DNA from: Lepisosteus oculatus | Taxonomy: Eukaryota; Chordata; Actinopteri; Semionotiformes; Lepisosteidae | DNA: 64,000 nt | NCBI RefSeq assembly: GCF_040954835.1 | Contig: NC_090696.1 | Span: 77,809,722 to 77,873,721 of the forward strand | Direction: 5' to 3' | Part shown: positions 1 through 12,200 of the stretch, piece by piece | How positions within the stretch are numbered: the stretch's first letter is position 1 | Layout of the letters: each line of letters opens with the position of its first letter | Translations under genes and position numbers: made by a program | Notes under the pieces: model-generated | Told to the model about the DNA's origin: nothing | Database searches by the model: none | Seen by the model: the letters and a program-made list of their open reading frames with translations, nothing else

Positions 1-700
1 GGATCAGCCGTGACCTTTAAAGAAGATTAAATGGTATTCTGTTTCTGACCAGATGCAAATGTGGCACTCCTGATCTTTAATCTTAAGAACACTGCACTGT
101 ATCGTTTGATTAATTGTGTCAATGTACTGCGTTATTTGTCCGTTTTGGAGCAGTTGACATGTCTGTATTTGTATGATCTTTTATGTCAATGAGCTGTATT
201 AGCAACTTATTCTCTCCCCCCTGGGGATTAATGAAATGCACTGTAGAGTAATAGGCTAGACCAGCAACAGCTCTGATTAGTCGACAGGTAAGAGTGTTAG
301 CAGCCATTGCATAAAGACCATACATAACTCCTTTATAAGTGTTAATCTTTCCTTTTAGAAAACCTGATAACCTTGGGGATAGAGAACAGTATTTAACCAT
401 TACAGCTCAAGTTTATCGTGACGCAGTAAATAGCCAAGGTGCTGATCTGCAGAAGCGTGAAGAAACAAGCTGCTGCTCTGGCAGGTGTTGGCTGGGCTGT
501 AGGGGGTGCTGTTCCTTTTGGAGCTGGACTCCCGAACCAGTGCCTGTGCTGTGGGAGGTGCAGTGCTGCAGGGTCATGAAAGCCTGGACGATCCTACCCT
601 ATTTTAGGCCTCCGTGTGAGCTGGCTTTGACTCAGGGTTGTTCTGAACAGGCACACAACCCCCGGCTCTGCAAACTCTCTCTCCCTCCCCCTGCTGACAG
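1..700 (+). other. clock: clock intron (3' part), no gene seen
   Basis: The window opens inside an intron of clock. The acceptor CAG at 698-700 precedes the first recognisable coding exon. The residues that should come just before it in CLOCK (a stretch ending in a DRQIR-like sequence) are not found in any frame here, so the preceding exon lies left of the window. An open frame runs from about 339 into the exon, but it has no CLOCK similarity before 701. Confidence 0.7.
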
Positions 701-1864
701 ATTTCCTCAAGGGCAGCAGCTGGTGACGAAGCTGGTCACGGCGCCGATGGCGTGTGGCGCCGTCATGGTGCCCACGACGATGTTCATGGGGCAGGTGGTG
801 ACGGCGTACCCCACCTTCGCGACCCAGCCGCCGCAGACGATCTCCATGGCGCAGCAGCAGCAGAGCCAGCCGGAGCAGCAGCAGCAGCAGCCGCCGAGCA
901 CGGCGGTCCAGCAGGGGGCGCCAGCTCCGCCCCAGCAGTTCCTGCAGGTACCGCTGCGGCCCAGCCTGGGCGAGAGACGGGTTACTGTGAGGATAGAGGT
1001 TTGGCCACCTTAGTGTGGGAACCTGAGCGCGAAGGAGAGGGTGCAAAACGAGAGGCCCGTGGGGGTAGTTAAGCAGCTCCTCGATCCCAGGACCTCATCC
1101 AGCTGTGCCACAGCTTCAACCGCATGGCTGGGCGGCTCGTTCGTTTCTCTTGCGAACTCTGGTTCGCGTTTCGCGTTTTATGCTACAAACAAAAAACATC
1201 CTCCCTCCGGGACATCCTTGTCTGTGGAGGTCTGGGGGTGTTGTCCTCGCGTTCTGCAGCCGCCTTGCCGATGATTTCACTGACCCGGCTCCCTCGGTTC
1301 GCTGGTTTGCTACAGGGCGGAGCTCCTGCGTGGTCCTTGTGCAGTGCTGCCCCCTAGCTGGAGCGCCAGCAGGGCAGCTACTGCACTGCTTTACGTTCAA
1401 TGGCAGCTGCCAGGCGTCGGCCCAGGCTCGAGGTTTGGCTACTGCTGTCTTTTTGAATCCACCAGGTATCTTGAGTGGAGAAAAATGTGTACGGATTGAA
1501 GAATTCATTTAAAATGATGAATTTCCTCAGATTTCCGGCGTGCGTGCAGAATGTGGTGTCATTTTGTGCGCCTGTGCCGGTTGGAAACTTTTTGGTATCC
1601 AGCGAATCTCAAGTTTGTTTGTTTGTTTGTTTGTTTGTTTGTTTGTTTGTTTGTTTGTTCTGTCGTATTGATCAGGCCTCTCGCCTGCTGCATGGGAGCC
1701 AGTCCGCCCAGCTCATCCTGCAGGCTGCTTTCCCCCTGCAGCAGCAGGGCGCTTTCACTCAAGCACACCAGCAGCACCAGCAGCACCAGCAGCAGCACCA
1801 GCAGCTCTCTGCACACAGGACAGACAGCATGTCCGACCCCTCCAGCGCGCAGCAGCCGCAGTAG
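701..1864 (+). CDS. clock: CLOCK circadian transcription factor, last two coding exons (partial)
   Basis: Coding exons are 701-947 and 1676-1864; the TAG stop is 1862-1864. CLOCK is a bHLH-PAS histone-acetyltransferase-type activator that pairs with BMAL1 on E-boxes in the nucleus. Only the C-terminal transactivation part is present, about 145 residues. The first exon encodes the hallmark block [20 protein letters not shown] followed by [14 protein letters not shown], then two short polyglutamine runs (about 855-892). The last exon starts with SRLLHG, continues through [11 protein letters not shown] and a His/Gln run (about 1768-1803), and ends in [16 protein letters not shown], as in vertebrate CLOCK. 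The join is phase 0 (CTGCAG|gtaccg to atcag|GCC); the 5' exon boundary splits a codon. The bHLH and PAS exons lie outside the window. Confidence 0.95.
1613..1659 (+). repeat. (GTTT)n microsatellite next to the clock terminal-exon acceptor
   Basis: About 11.7 uninterrupted GTTT units occupy the position of the polypyrimidine tract. They end 16 bases before the first base of the last clock coding exon at 1676, with only a short spacer ending in ATCAG between. The intron spans 948-1675 and otherwise shows nothing recognisable. Confidence 0.95.
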
Positions 1865-2206
1865 CCTGGAGCAGAGCAGGACGCAGGGCCGCCGGGAGGC
1901 TTGAAGCGCAGTATTCAGAGGGCGCCTCTTCGGGTGGAGCGCGGGGGCTGCACTCGAGAAGAAATGAAGCACTACGAGAGACGGGGGGACGCCAGCCGCC
2001 CGCGCCCCCCCGCACGAGGAAGGGGCCGCGCGCTGGAGCTGCCGGGCTGGAGACCGAGGTCATCGGGAAGCAGCACTGGGCTTCCAGCGCAGTTTTCCTT
2101 TCCTCCTCTCTCCTCCTCGCAATTGCATTGTCCAGCAGTTGTTTTAATTTATGCAGAGTGTTCAAGCAGAAATGCTGCAGGCTCTTTTGGTTTTGTGGCT
2201 GACGAC

Positions 2207-2234
2207 GATGATGATGATGATGATGATGATGATG
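2207..2234 (+). repeat. (GAT)n microsatellite in the clock 3'UTR
   Basis: About nine GAT units follow two GAC units. They create poly-Asp (+) and poly-His (-) open frames that are only by-products of the repeat. Confidence 0.95.
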
Positions 2235-2798
2235 CTTTAGGTAAGTCCAAAGGACACTTTTGTTCATGTCAAATAATAATGGGTCAGAAAATATTTTTCA
2301 GAATGTCATGTGGTTTCAACTTTATTGTACAGACACCTGTAAAATAATGTGTATATATCTCGATCAAAGGAAAGAGAACGAATATTTTATATGATGCATG
2401 AAAGCGTAACCTGTTATTTGTAGCTTTGACTATAATTTTTTTCTAGTATTCTGAAAGAAAAAAAGCAAAAACTCTAAAGCTAATATTTTCATCCGCTTCC
2501 TTACAGATAAGGTGAATTGCGTCTGTTTGACTGGCGTTTCTGTTTGTGTTTCATGCCCTGTGGTGTCACAGTTTGTTTAATGGGTAGATATGTATTTTAG
2601 TAGAGCTCATGTTTTGTGAATTTCAGAAAAAAATATTTTAAAGAGATTTTCTTTTAACGTTGTGTTCCAAAGACGCACAATAAGATATCTAAAATTTTAA
2701 AGAGAAATTAGCTTATGTGACAAAGTTCAATTTTAATATGTAAATACAGAAATTACAAAAAGCTTTGCATGCTGTTATAGAATTTATTATTGAGTGCC

Positions 2799-2804
2799 AA
2801 TAAA
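2799..2804 (+). terminator. clock: candidate proximal polyadenylation signal of clock
   Basis: A canonical AATAAA lies about 935 bases after the clock stop, followed by AT/GT-rich sequence; a second AATAAA is at 2884. Use of either is not shown, and distal signals exist at 7018 and beyond. Confidence 0.35.
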
Positions 2805-5049
2805 GTCATTATACTTTTCATTAGTTTTGTAAGAAATATCCAGAAATTTATAGCAGAGTCTTAATATTTTCAGAAATTACCCTAATAAAAGATTATATAT
2901 TACAAATAGTTTTAAATAGTAAAGACCTTAAATATGAAACAGTATAATCCCTTTTAGAGTTATTTTATCAGCATATAATTATGCGTTTGCACACTAAAAA
3001 TATATAGAAAAATATATCTGCATTAATTGCAAATTAAAATCTAGACCACTGTGGCTTTATTCATATGTAGATTTCAGAAATCACAATGTTTTTATCCTGA
3101 GTGAAAACTGTTGAGGAGTAGTCACTATCGGCCTGTTGTGATCCAGCTTGCCAAATTCATTTTTCCACATGGAAAGAAGAAATGGTTTCCTCACCTATTA
3201 GTCTCTAAAGCGACAGAGAGCAGTCGGAAGCTGAAACGTCTCCTTTTTTTGCTTGTTCAGAACTGTTCTTCCTATGAATGTTTTTAGGACCCATATTTTG
3301 ACCTGAAAGAAACAAACAGCCGTCAGCAAAATGATTTGAACCTTCAAAGAATAAACTGTAACTACTGTCACAGGTCGACTGTGAGTTAAAGGACTGGCTG
3401 GAGACTGAGGTAAAGACTGTGGATGTCGGCGGCTCTAGTGACGGCTCTTAGAGCCAAATGCAGCAGACATCCGACTGTGGATTCCCTGGACTGCCTGATG
3501 GATACTGTGGTGGCTCCTGCTCCACCAGGCAGAGGACATCTGAATGTTTTACCCAGATGTGCTGTGAGAAAAGTGGCTGCACAGTGAAAATGCAAAAGTT
3601 TTATCAGTAGGTCGTTAGACACAAAATATCACTTGCGTTTTATTTTAAATAGAGGACAAGTAAGTTTGTTGATTAACATTGTTCCTTAGGATTAGAACTG
3701 AGCTGAAGTCATGCAGTTTCATGTAAACATACGGAGCTCAAAGCATTCTATTAGAGCTGTTAGAATTGCCCGCGTGAGAATCTGTATAAATAGCCATTCA
3801 TAAAGACGAATTGGCATAAAAATCCAGATGTTAAATACTTAGTGCAAGAACAGCAAACGCCCTCCCTGCGTAATGAAGATGGTCGTGCTGCTGTCAGTGT
3901 GATTGAAGTCAGGTTGAGTGAGAGAAGGAGATTCAGTTTTCATCAGTCAGCAGGCATGTAGACACCAGGGTACAGTGAGCTACATGCAATATTCTGGAAG
4001 ACAGAGGGTGAGCACATCTGTCCAGAACTGTCACATCTGTCTGATCAATCAGGGTGGTTCTTTTCCGACAGCAGTGGCTACTGCAAGACAAACAACCCAG
4101 GTATCGGCACATCTGCAGGTTACTGTCTGCATGAAACTCCTCAGAGGTCAGGGGTGACGTGTTGACCTTTCTCCTGTGGCACGCCAGGACACTGAGCTGG
4201 CAGAGTGTTGTATTCTCAGGAGGAGACAGTGCTGCCCTTTGCAGACCTGTATTGTGTGGAGCCATTGTCATGGGCATTGTGCTGGATTTTCTCTCGCACA
4301 ATTAAGATTGGGCAGGTATTGAGAGGCCAGTGGAGTGTGTCCTTTGATACGCTGCCGAGCGTCAGTCGTCCAGCAGGATGACGCACGACTTCCAGACAGG
4401 CCGTGGAAAGCTTTTTTCCCCACACGGAGCCCAGCCTGGCAGAGCGTTGCGTCAGTGCTTGCAGGTCACATGCAAAACCGGCTTTCCCGTTTTAGTTTCG
4501 TCAGGGTGCCACTTGCGTTTGTGTAATCTGCTTATCTGCTTTTGTTCACCTTTCTTTCATTCTTTTGTTTGACATCTTTTACATTGCATGTGCATCTCTT
4601 GTGCATGAGTATATGTAACTACTATGCATCTTTTGAAAGGTTCTGTCTGTACAGAAGATAGAGGCAGTCCTGGTTCCTGAACACTATTATGTTGAAACCA
4701 TGTCATTTGAACCAGATAGTAGTAAGACGGTGATTGGCTCCTGGGCTGTGGCCGTGTTTTCTGTTTTAACACATATTTCATCTTCAAATAATGAAGAATG
4801 TTGTGCTGTAATCATATAAGACGATTATAAGATTGTGTTTTCCAGGACAATTTAAGACAGAGCAGGAATTTAAAACTGTTTAAAGTGAAATATGTTTGCC
4901 TGGAATTCATAAATCGATCCTTTGCGAAACTGAAGATTAGGGGTGGGAGTCTGGACCCGAGTTTCGAGAAGAACTCTCTTCTCCAAGTCACATAATTACG
5001 TGACTGGAGTCCACCTGTGTGCAGTTGAGGTGTTTCACATGATTTCAGA

Positions 5050-5420
5050 ATAAACACAACACCATGAAGACCAAGGAACATTCAGATCCAAGACAAGGTT
5101 CTTGAAAAATACCAGTCAGGGCAAGGATATAAGAAAATTTCCAAGGCATTGAATATATCTCGAAGCGCAGTGAAGTCCATCATTAGAAAGGTGAGAAAAT
5201 ATGGAACAACTGTGAATCTGCCCAGAACTGGCCATCCTCCAAAACTGAGTGTCTGAGCACGAAGAGCCGTAGTAAGGGAGGCCACCAAGAGGCCTACGGC
5301 AGCTCTGACAGAGAAACTGCATGAGACAGCAATAGCACGCACACTTTATAAACCTGGCTTGTACACAAGGGTGGCAAGAAGAAAGCCTTTGTTGAAAAAA
5401 GCTCATCACATCTGGGCTGG
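5050..5420 (+). mobile_element. Tc1/mariner transposase remnant
   Basis: Conceptual translation gives Tc1 N-terminal pieces: an ATGAAGACCAAGGA start at 5064, then the helix-turn-helix region reading EKYQSGQGYKKISKALNIS, SAVKSIIRK, YGTTVNLPRTGHPPKLS, and later ARRAVVREATKRPTAAL and KPGLYTRVARRKPLLKKAH. There are in-frame stops and frameshifts, for example TGA after PPKLSV. The catalytic DDE part is missing, so it is a dead 5' fragment. No terminal inverted repeats were found. It lies between clock and tmem165. Confidence 0.85.
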
Positions 5421-6369
5421 AGTTTGCTCTTCCGTGGGGTGCGCTGGTGTTCAGTCCAGCTGGACTTCCAGCTCTTTCGTGGCCCGAAACTGATAACTGA
5501 TGATTGAGTTTTCAAGAAGTATTTAAAATCTCTTGTCAATTCCTAGATCAGAATAGATATAAAAGCCAGAACACTATCAAATAAAAGTACTAGTAGAGGA
5601 CAGAAAAGGTAACAATGCCTTTCATGCATTAGGGGTCTTTGTCAGATAAAGTATTAATATTCTGCCAAACATGGGGTTTTATCTCAAGGGACCTGCGATG
5701 CTCGTGTGGAGCTCTCAGGCTTTATTGCATCTGCCCTTGATTTAAGAGACAGTTATTGTTCTGTAGGTCGACTGCAGGCCTGGATTGCAGAGCTCAAGAA
5801 AAGGCTGTGATGGGGATCTTGCTGCTCAGAATTGTGGAGATTTTGAATAGTTTCATCAGTCCCACATTGCTGTGGAGCTTGCTGCATTTCTGTTTTCAAC
5901 CTGTTTTATTCCTCGTACTAGGTCACTTCTGAACGAGGTATTTTCTTAATTCGTCAGCTGTGGAACTTTGAATATGCAAGTTTCATAAAGAATATCGATC
6001 TCCAGATACTTTCTAGAAAGCCTAACGCCCCACTGCCAGGGCACTGAGCCAGTCTGTCTGGGATGCTTCTCTGTGCTCTTACCAGTATCAGTGGAGAAGA
6101 CCAGGGACCCAGGCTGGTACTGAAAGCCAGCGGTGCACATCTGTGTGCTGCACTGGCCCAGCCTTCTCCAGGAGCACTCATGAAGTGTTGCAGAAACACC
6201 CAGCCTGATTCTCGCATCTCACGGCACTGACACCATAGAAATAAAAGGGCTGTATGATTTCTTTTTTACTAAGCCATTTGAAGAAAAAGAAAAAACGAAT
6301 GTATGTTCAGCTCGGGTAACTTCTTTCTAAAGTTCACCATGTCACGGTGTGTCTTCTGTGTTTATAAAG

Positions 6370-6500
6370 CGACTGAGGGGCCATTCAGCCCCTCTGGCCT
6401 GTTTGATGTTCTTATTGATCCAGAAACGATGGGATGCCATTCAGCTCATCAGTGTGGATCCTTGACTGGATCAACACCCTTCTTACAGATTTCGGCTTAA
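6370..6500 (+). repeat. interspersed repeat family A, probable short copy
   Basis: It contains GGCCATTCAGCCC...GGCCTGTTT and, further on, CCATTCAGCTCATC, which resemble the 5' portion of the longer copies at 12.49 and 52.50 kb. It is short and diverged. Confidence 0.45.
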
Positions 6501-8196
6501 GGGCCGGAGCAAAACTGCTTTACTTCTGTAAAAGAACATTTTACAGATTGTGTGCAATACGATCACAACACTTGCTAACTTCTGGGTCATAACGTAGTTC
6601 ATAACCATGTTTTGCATTCTGACTGTCAAGATACGACATGCACACATCCTGTGAAAAATCTACAGCTTAATGCTCCCAATGCAGCTTTCCTCTAGTGAAG
6701 ATGCAGAAGTTAAATGACTTCTGCACCTTCAACAGAGAGGTTTACATCATCTTAATAGTGTACTTTTTATATAGCTGCAAAAAGAATACTATTTCATTTT
6801 GGTTTAAGTTTCTTCAGTAAGACACCGTAACATGTAACAAAAGCTTGAATATATTAACTACTTAAGGGTAAGAGGATATATTTCAAACCATTTTAATAAG
6901 CTTATATATAAATACATTTTATTTTTTTATGGGCAGAATTATAAGGTTAATAGATGAATGGATATATATAAAACAATCTTTAGCTGTAACTGTTCTTTCA
7001 TCACTGTTCATAAAGGGAATAAATATGCCCAGCATACATACATTCAGAAAACCTACTTACGGTAATTTATTCTAAAAATTAAACAAACTGTGACATATTG
7101 TTAGAAGAGGATTGTTAAAATTGTGGGTTTCTAAAAATTTACTTTGCCTTCCCCTTCCCTCAGAATTCATTTTTCATTTTGAAGTTGCAGACTTGTGCAC
7201 ACTCACTGTGGTTAGAAAGTGACGGTTAGTTTTGTTCGATAACGTAATGCAACTGTTGATCACATCAGAATTCTTCTTCACTGGCCATTGAGGTTACTTT
7301 AACCACACAAGTAGGTGTTTTCTTTAGTTTTTGTGTATTTTAAATTGTTGCTGACATTGTTACGGAAAGTCCGAACGTTTTACAAAGAAAACAGATGATT
7401 GATTAAAATAAATCCAAAGAGGTGTAATTATAATGAAAACGAGTAATGTTCCTTTTTCAATACATCCAATTGGGAGAAGGGGAAGGAAGATGTTACATCA
7501 TTTTATATGTTCTGTAGTTCTAATGTAAGCACTAGAAGTTCTGAATGTTTAATCAGTGTTTTTTTCTGTATCATTTAATATCTGCATAATGTTCTTTGGA
7601 GAACAGTTGTGCTTGGCTTATGAAATAACTGGTTTTGTACAAAAAAATTTAACACGTCTAGAGAACTCTCTCAATTTTCCAGAAATCTGAAAGAAAAAAT
7701 AAAATGACCTAGATTTCAAAGCAGTTACTACCACCTGTCTTTCAAGACTAGCTTCAGGAGGTTTAAACGTGCATTCTACGTTTTTATGGTGCTGTAACAC
7801 CCTAGCAAGCATACTGCACATTTTTCATTTCATGAGCTAAGCAGTTCTCACTAACAAAACCATAATGGGACATTTTTTTTTAGCAGATCTTGCCGAGTTT
7901 GCTCCCCTTATTCGATTTTGAAAATAAATGGATAAATTGAGATGTTTTTTTGTTCCCCGGGGTGCTCTTACATGTGTAACAGGTATGCAGCACTTGTCTT
8001 CTGCTCAGAAAAAAATAGGTTAATGTCAAAAAATATTTATTAGGTAAAAGCTAACGACATTTACATTTACGGGAGAAATGAAAGGAGTTGTTTCAGCGTT
8101 CTGGAGGGGCATGCTTCAGTGTTTCAGACACTGGATGGAGGTTTTAAGGAAAAAAAAAACCCTTAGAAGAACTTGAAGTGAATAGAAAAGGATCAG

Positions 8197-9253
8197 TTTA
8201 TTTTTTTTATTGATACAAATCACAATTCTGTGTGGATTTTTTAACATTTAACTGACCTCCAGTCTGACCAAAGTTCCAGGAAACGCAGGCGGGGGCAGAG
8301 GGAGCGACGCCCTCTCACTGTGCTTTCACAATGACCAGGGAGAACCCGGCCCGACGGGGGGCAGAGGGAACAGTGCTCTTCCCACGGCCACGCTCAAGGC
8401 ACGACCCAGCCTCCCTTGCCCAGCTGGCTCACCTCTTACTATTGATCCTGCTGGGGCCTGGCCAGTGGACCCTTCTCTTTTGTACAGGAGTAGGAACAGC
8501 TGAAAAGGGGCTTTCCTGGTAAAATGGATTTTCCCATGTCCGTCCAACTGCTCTTGAGCAGATAATTATAGCGTTTTTTTCACAATGCAATGCTTTCGGC
8601 TTTGATCAATTATATTTTATCCACTACATCATTCAAGTCATTAAAGCTGGACTTCAGCAACACATAGAGGAAGGTTTTTATTATTAGCGTGATAGAATTT
8701 GAGACATATTTACATGAATCAGGGTCTACAGTTATCAATTCCTCTGCTCCAACGCGTGTGGATCAATATTTTCTCTTCAGCCTTCGAGGCCGCCGTGTCA
8801 AATATTGACAATGTAGGTACCTTGTAAGTTTTCAACCCACCAGTGTAAAAATATCTCCCCTGACATTTTACAGTACTTGATCTAAAAAAAAAAGAAAACT
8901 AGATTTAACTAGCAAAAATATTTTAATCTTCACACTAATTTGATTAAATACAGAACACCCACCAAGGAAAATATTTTCTTCAAGGTTTAAGACGCCGAGT
9001 TCCTGAGAACCACTCAGCCTCACATTCAAAGTCACTTCATTCCTAACAAAAGTAAAAGAATAACCTAAAGACCACACGAAGGTAGCGCCTGGGTTGCAAA
9101 CTCACAACCACAGCAGAACCGGAGCCGCATTCACGCACAGCCAGGGCGTGACAGCTAGGGGGCTCCGCTGAGCAGAGTGGTCACACTAACAGAATCCAAC
9201 TCCCAACGTCATCCTCACTGAAGCTGGGCAGCGAGAACACGAGGTCCTGCGGG
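8197..9253 (-). other. tmem165: tmem165 3'UTR with polyadenylation signals
   Basis: The stretch after the tmem165 stop (9254) runs leftward to two AATAAA signals on the minus strand, at 8211-8206 and 8202-8197. A UTR of about 1 kb is a plausible length. No other gene is seen; the short frames here have no recognisable similarity. Confidence 0.55.
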
Positions 9254-12200
9254 TCAGAACCCGGCGTCCGGTTTGATGAAGAGGGCCGAGAGGGCAAACG
9301 CCAAGAAAACAATCCCTCCTATTATGGTCACTGCAAGAAAAGAGCACAAACGAAAGGTTACAATCTCCTGTCCCTACTCCGCCATCCAGCAGTACCAACA
9401 TCTCGCTGGTCAGAAAAGCCTCTTCCCTCTTTCACCTCTGCAGAAACTCTGATTTTTGATGTTGACCTTATTTGAACTGCACCCTCAAATACTTCAGCCT
9501 CCAGACCTGTACCGGCTGCCTTCTCAGTACGCACTGTACCCTTCTTTAGTCCTTCTGTGGCAGAATACAATATTAAACACATATCTCACAAAACTCACCT
9601 ACAGAAAGAAAAATGGAATAAAGATCTAGATTTAACAAGTCATGTAGAGTATTGCTGGACTACAGATTCCAATACAAATTCCTTTATAGTTCTGTAATGA
9701 TGCATGGACAACTACATAAGAGGGTTTTTTTTTTAAATACCTACCCGTTCTGACCGAGATTTTCTGAGCGATCATCCTTCCACCAATAACCGCAAGTCCT
9801 GTGCACAAGCAATGCCCAAGTGTCCCTCCCACAGCCACTCCAAAAGGGTCCTGTCGAGCAGGGCAAAGTGTAGGACAGCTCAGCATTCTTGCATGCGATT
9901 CGTTGGGGACGCCGGGTTTCCTGTTGCTCGGAGTTTGCCTTATGGACAGTGATGGACAGCAGCCAAGAGGACAGGTGTGCAGACAGACCTCACTATCCAC
10001 AGATAAACGCACCAAGTGCTTGGCCAGGATGTTACATTCAAACATCCCCTGCCACTGTTCTGCTACTGCTTTCAGCCTGCACGCAAACTCATGGTTTGCA
10101 ACTGCAGCACTGAATTATAACCACCTGCCTGTGCTTATTATAGGTCCAAACACAAGGAATAAAGGCCAGTGTAACATCAAAATGTTGCCTTTAGACTTAA
10201 GTACAATGCCCTAGTAAATAACTACCCACAGAAGGCTTCCTGCCAGGCAACCAGGCATTTATAATTCAGAGCCAGGGCTCTGGGGTGTAACCCTACGCTT
10301 CTGCACTTTCTCGACACCAACGCAGTAAGCAGTGTGGGTTTCTCTCGCTGTCTACTGGTTCCTGGCTGTGGCTGCACAGGCAGTTTAAAGGCTTTGGCCA
10401 AGCGGAAAACTCACTGATTCCAGAGAAGCAGCCAGACACATTCAAAACCCCCGAGGGCGCCTACGAGGTCAGCCCCAACGGCGGGACGCGACCCAGGCGG
10501 CACAGGAGGAGACGACCCGGAAGTGCATTTAAAACCGAGAACAGGAGGCACTTCTTTACCCAAAGGGCTGGGAGAGTCTGGAACCAGCTGCCCAGCCATG
10601 TTGCCGAAGCCGATACCCTTGGTTCCTCTCGGGATCCCGGGATCAATGAACCATTACCGAGCAAACCGAATGGCTCTCCTCTCCCACGTACCTCTCGGGC
10701 GGCCAGGACGATGGTGGTCAGTTGTGACCGGTCGCCCCACTCGGCGAGGAACGTGAGTGTGAAGGCCTGGATGAAGATGGGGGAGATGATGCTTTGCCAC
10801 CTCTTCGAGGGCATCGCCGTTCCCGGGCCGGCTTCGACGTCCGCGGCGCCGTTCAGCAGCTTGGACCGCTGGAGCTGCAAGGACACCACATCAGACAGCG
10901 GGAAGAGACGGGGGCCGGCGGAGCTACAGCTGCAGAGGGACTCGAAGCGCCAGGTCAGTTCCTCCGCGCGCGTCGTACACTCCATCTCTCCAGAGAGCCG
11001 CTTCAGAGGCGCCACGGTCATCTCTCGGCCCCACCTCCGCTCCGACACGCAGAGACGCAGGGTCCTTGGAACGGACTTCAGATTCTTCTACTCAAGACCT
11101 TAAATCCTTCGTGAAACGGCAGCCCAGCACCTAGAATAACCCCTGGAAATGAGAGGCGTCCATCCGGGCCACTCACCTCTTCATCCTTCTTCTTGATCTC
11201 AGCCTGAACCTCCTCCAGCTCCTCCTGGCCCTCGTCCGGGCTCATCTTCAGCCCCTCCCGCAGCATGCGCACGCCGAAGATGGCGAAGAGCGCCGTGGAC
11301 ACGTAGTAGGTGTATATCCTAGGGATGATGGTCGTGGCGTAGCCGAAAAGCACTGGAAAGACAAATCGTGAAAGTGTTCAGCTCCCGGTCCGTACCACAC
11401 CCCATCCCACAAACTGCTGTTCCACAGCCTCCTCTCCTCTGCACGTAGACAGACACTGCCGTCTCTCATTTTTCTCCAGCACATAGTCTGCTACTCAGGA
11501 GATGAAGTACTTTCTTCATCACCATTATCAGAACCCTTCCAGTCAAAGTGTATAAAACCACACACAGCACTCTGAAAAATTGGCTTTGTGCTGCGTTTAT
11601 GGACCAGGTAGGTGGCGCTATAACAACTGGGTCAGAATTCACAAACCAGGTGTGCCCCAGCATGGTGACCAGAGGCGCTGTTCTGTCCTTCGGGTGAGAC
11701 ATTAAACCCAAGTCCTGCTTACCATGTCATCAAAGCCCCCAGGGCACAGTTAAGAGCAGAGGTGTTTACCCCGAGATCCTGGTTCAATTTCACGCTGGAC
11801 TTGGATCTTGCCTCCCTCGATTCAACTAACGAAGTAATTTCTCTCTTCCCCACCTGTTCTACTGCATATTAAGGCTGCTGGTGCAGAACTGCTGCTGTGT
11901 GCCGCCCAAGTGAAAGGCGAAGTGCTTTGGGATCCTCTGACATGAAAAGGGCTACAGCTATACCAATGCAAACATTTATCATCCAACAGCCAGAGACTTT
12001 CTGGGATCAAACAGAAGATTACACTGACGGACACAGACACAGAAAAGAGAGAGACTTTTCATCTCCTTGCTCTTTTGTTTGTGCCTTCCCCGAAGCTCAT
12101 GTTAAAATCACAATACTGTAGACTGCGATCAAAGTCTAAAAGGAAGATGTTCAATTATTTCAATGCAGGATTTCCTTGCCCTGTAAAATACACTGATCAT

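Larger units (their letters stand above)
1865..8160 (+). other. clock: clock 3'UTR and clock-tmem165 intergenic DNA, boundary unresolved
   Basis: No coding exon is recognised here. The first 350 bases are GC-rich and the rest is strongly AT-rich. Candidate AATAAA signals lie at 2799, 2884, 3350, 7018, 7407 and 7923. Human CLOCK has a 3'UTR of several kilobases, so much of this stretch may be transcribed, but the sequence alone does not show where the transcript ends. It holds a GAT microsatellite, a Tc1 remnant near 5.06-5.42 kb, and a probable copy of repeat family A near 6.37-6.50 kb. tmem165 converges from the right. Confidence 0.5.

Noticed and set aside
339-700. Upstream extension of the clock exon frame from 339
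   Set aside because: The frame is open by chance. CLOCK similarity starts exactly at the acceptor at 700 and the preceding residues do not match.
1755-2347. Poly-His (-) and poly-Asp (+) open frames
   Set aside because: They arise from the (GAT)n microsatellite in the clock 3'UTR; the rest of each frame has no similarity.
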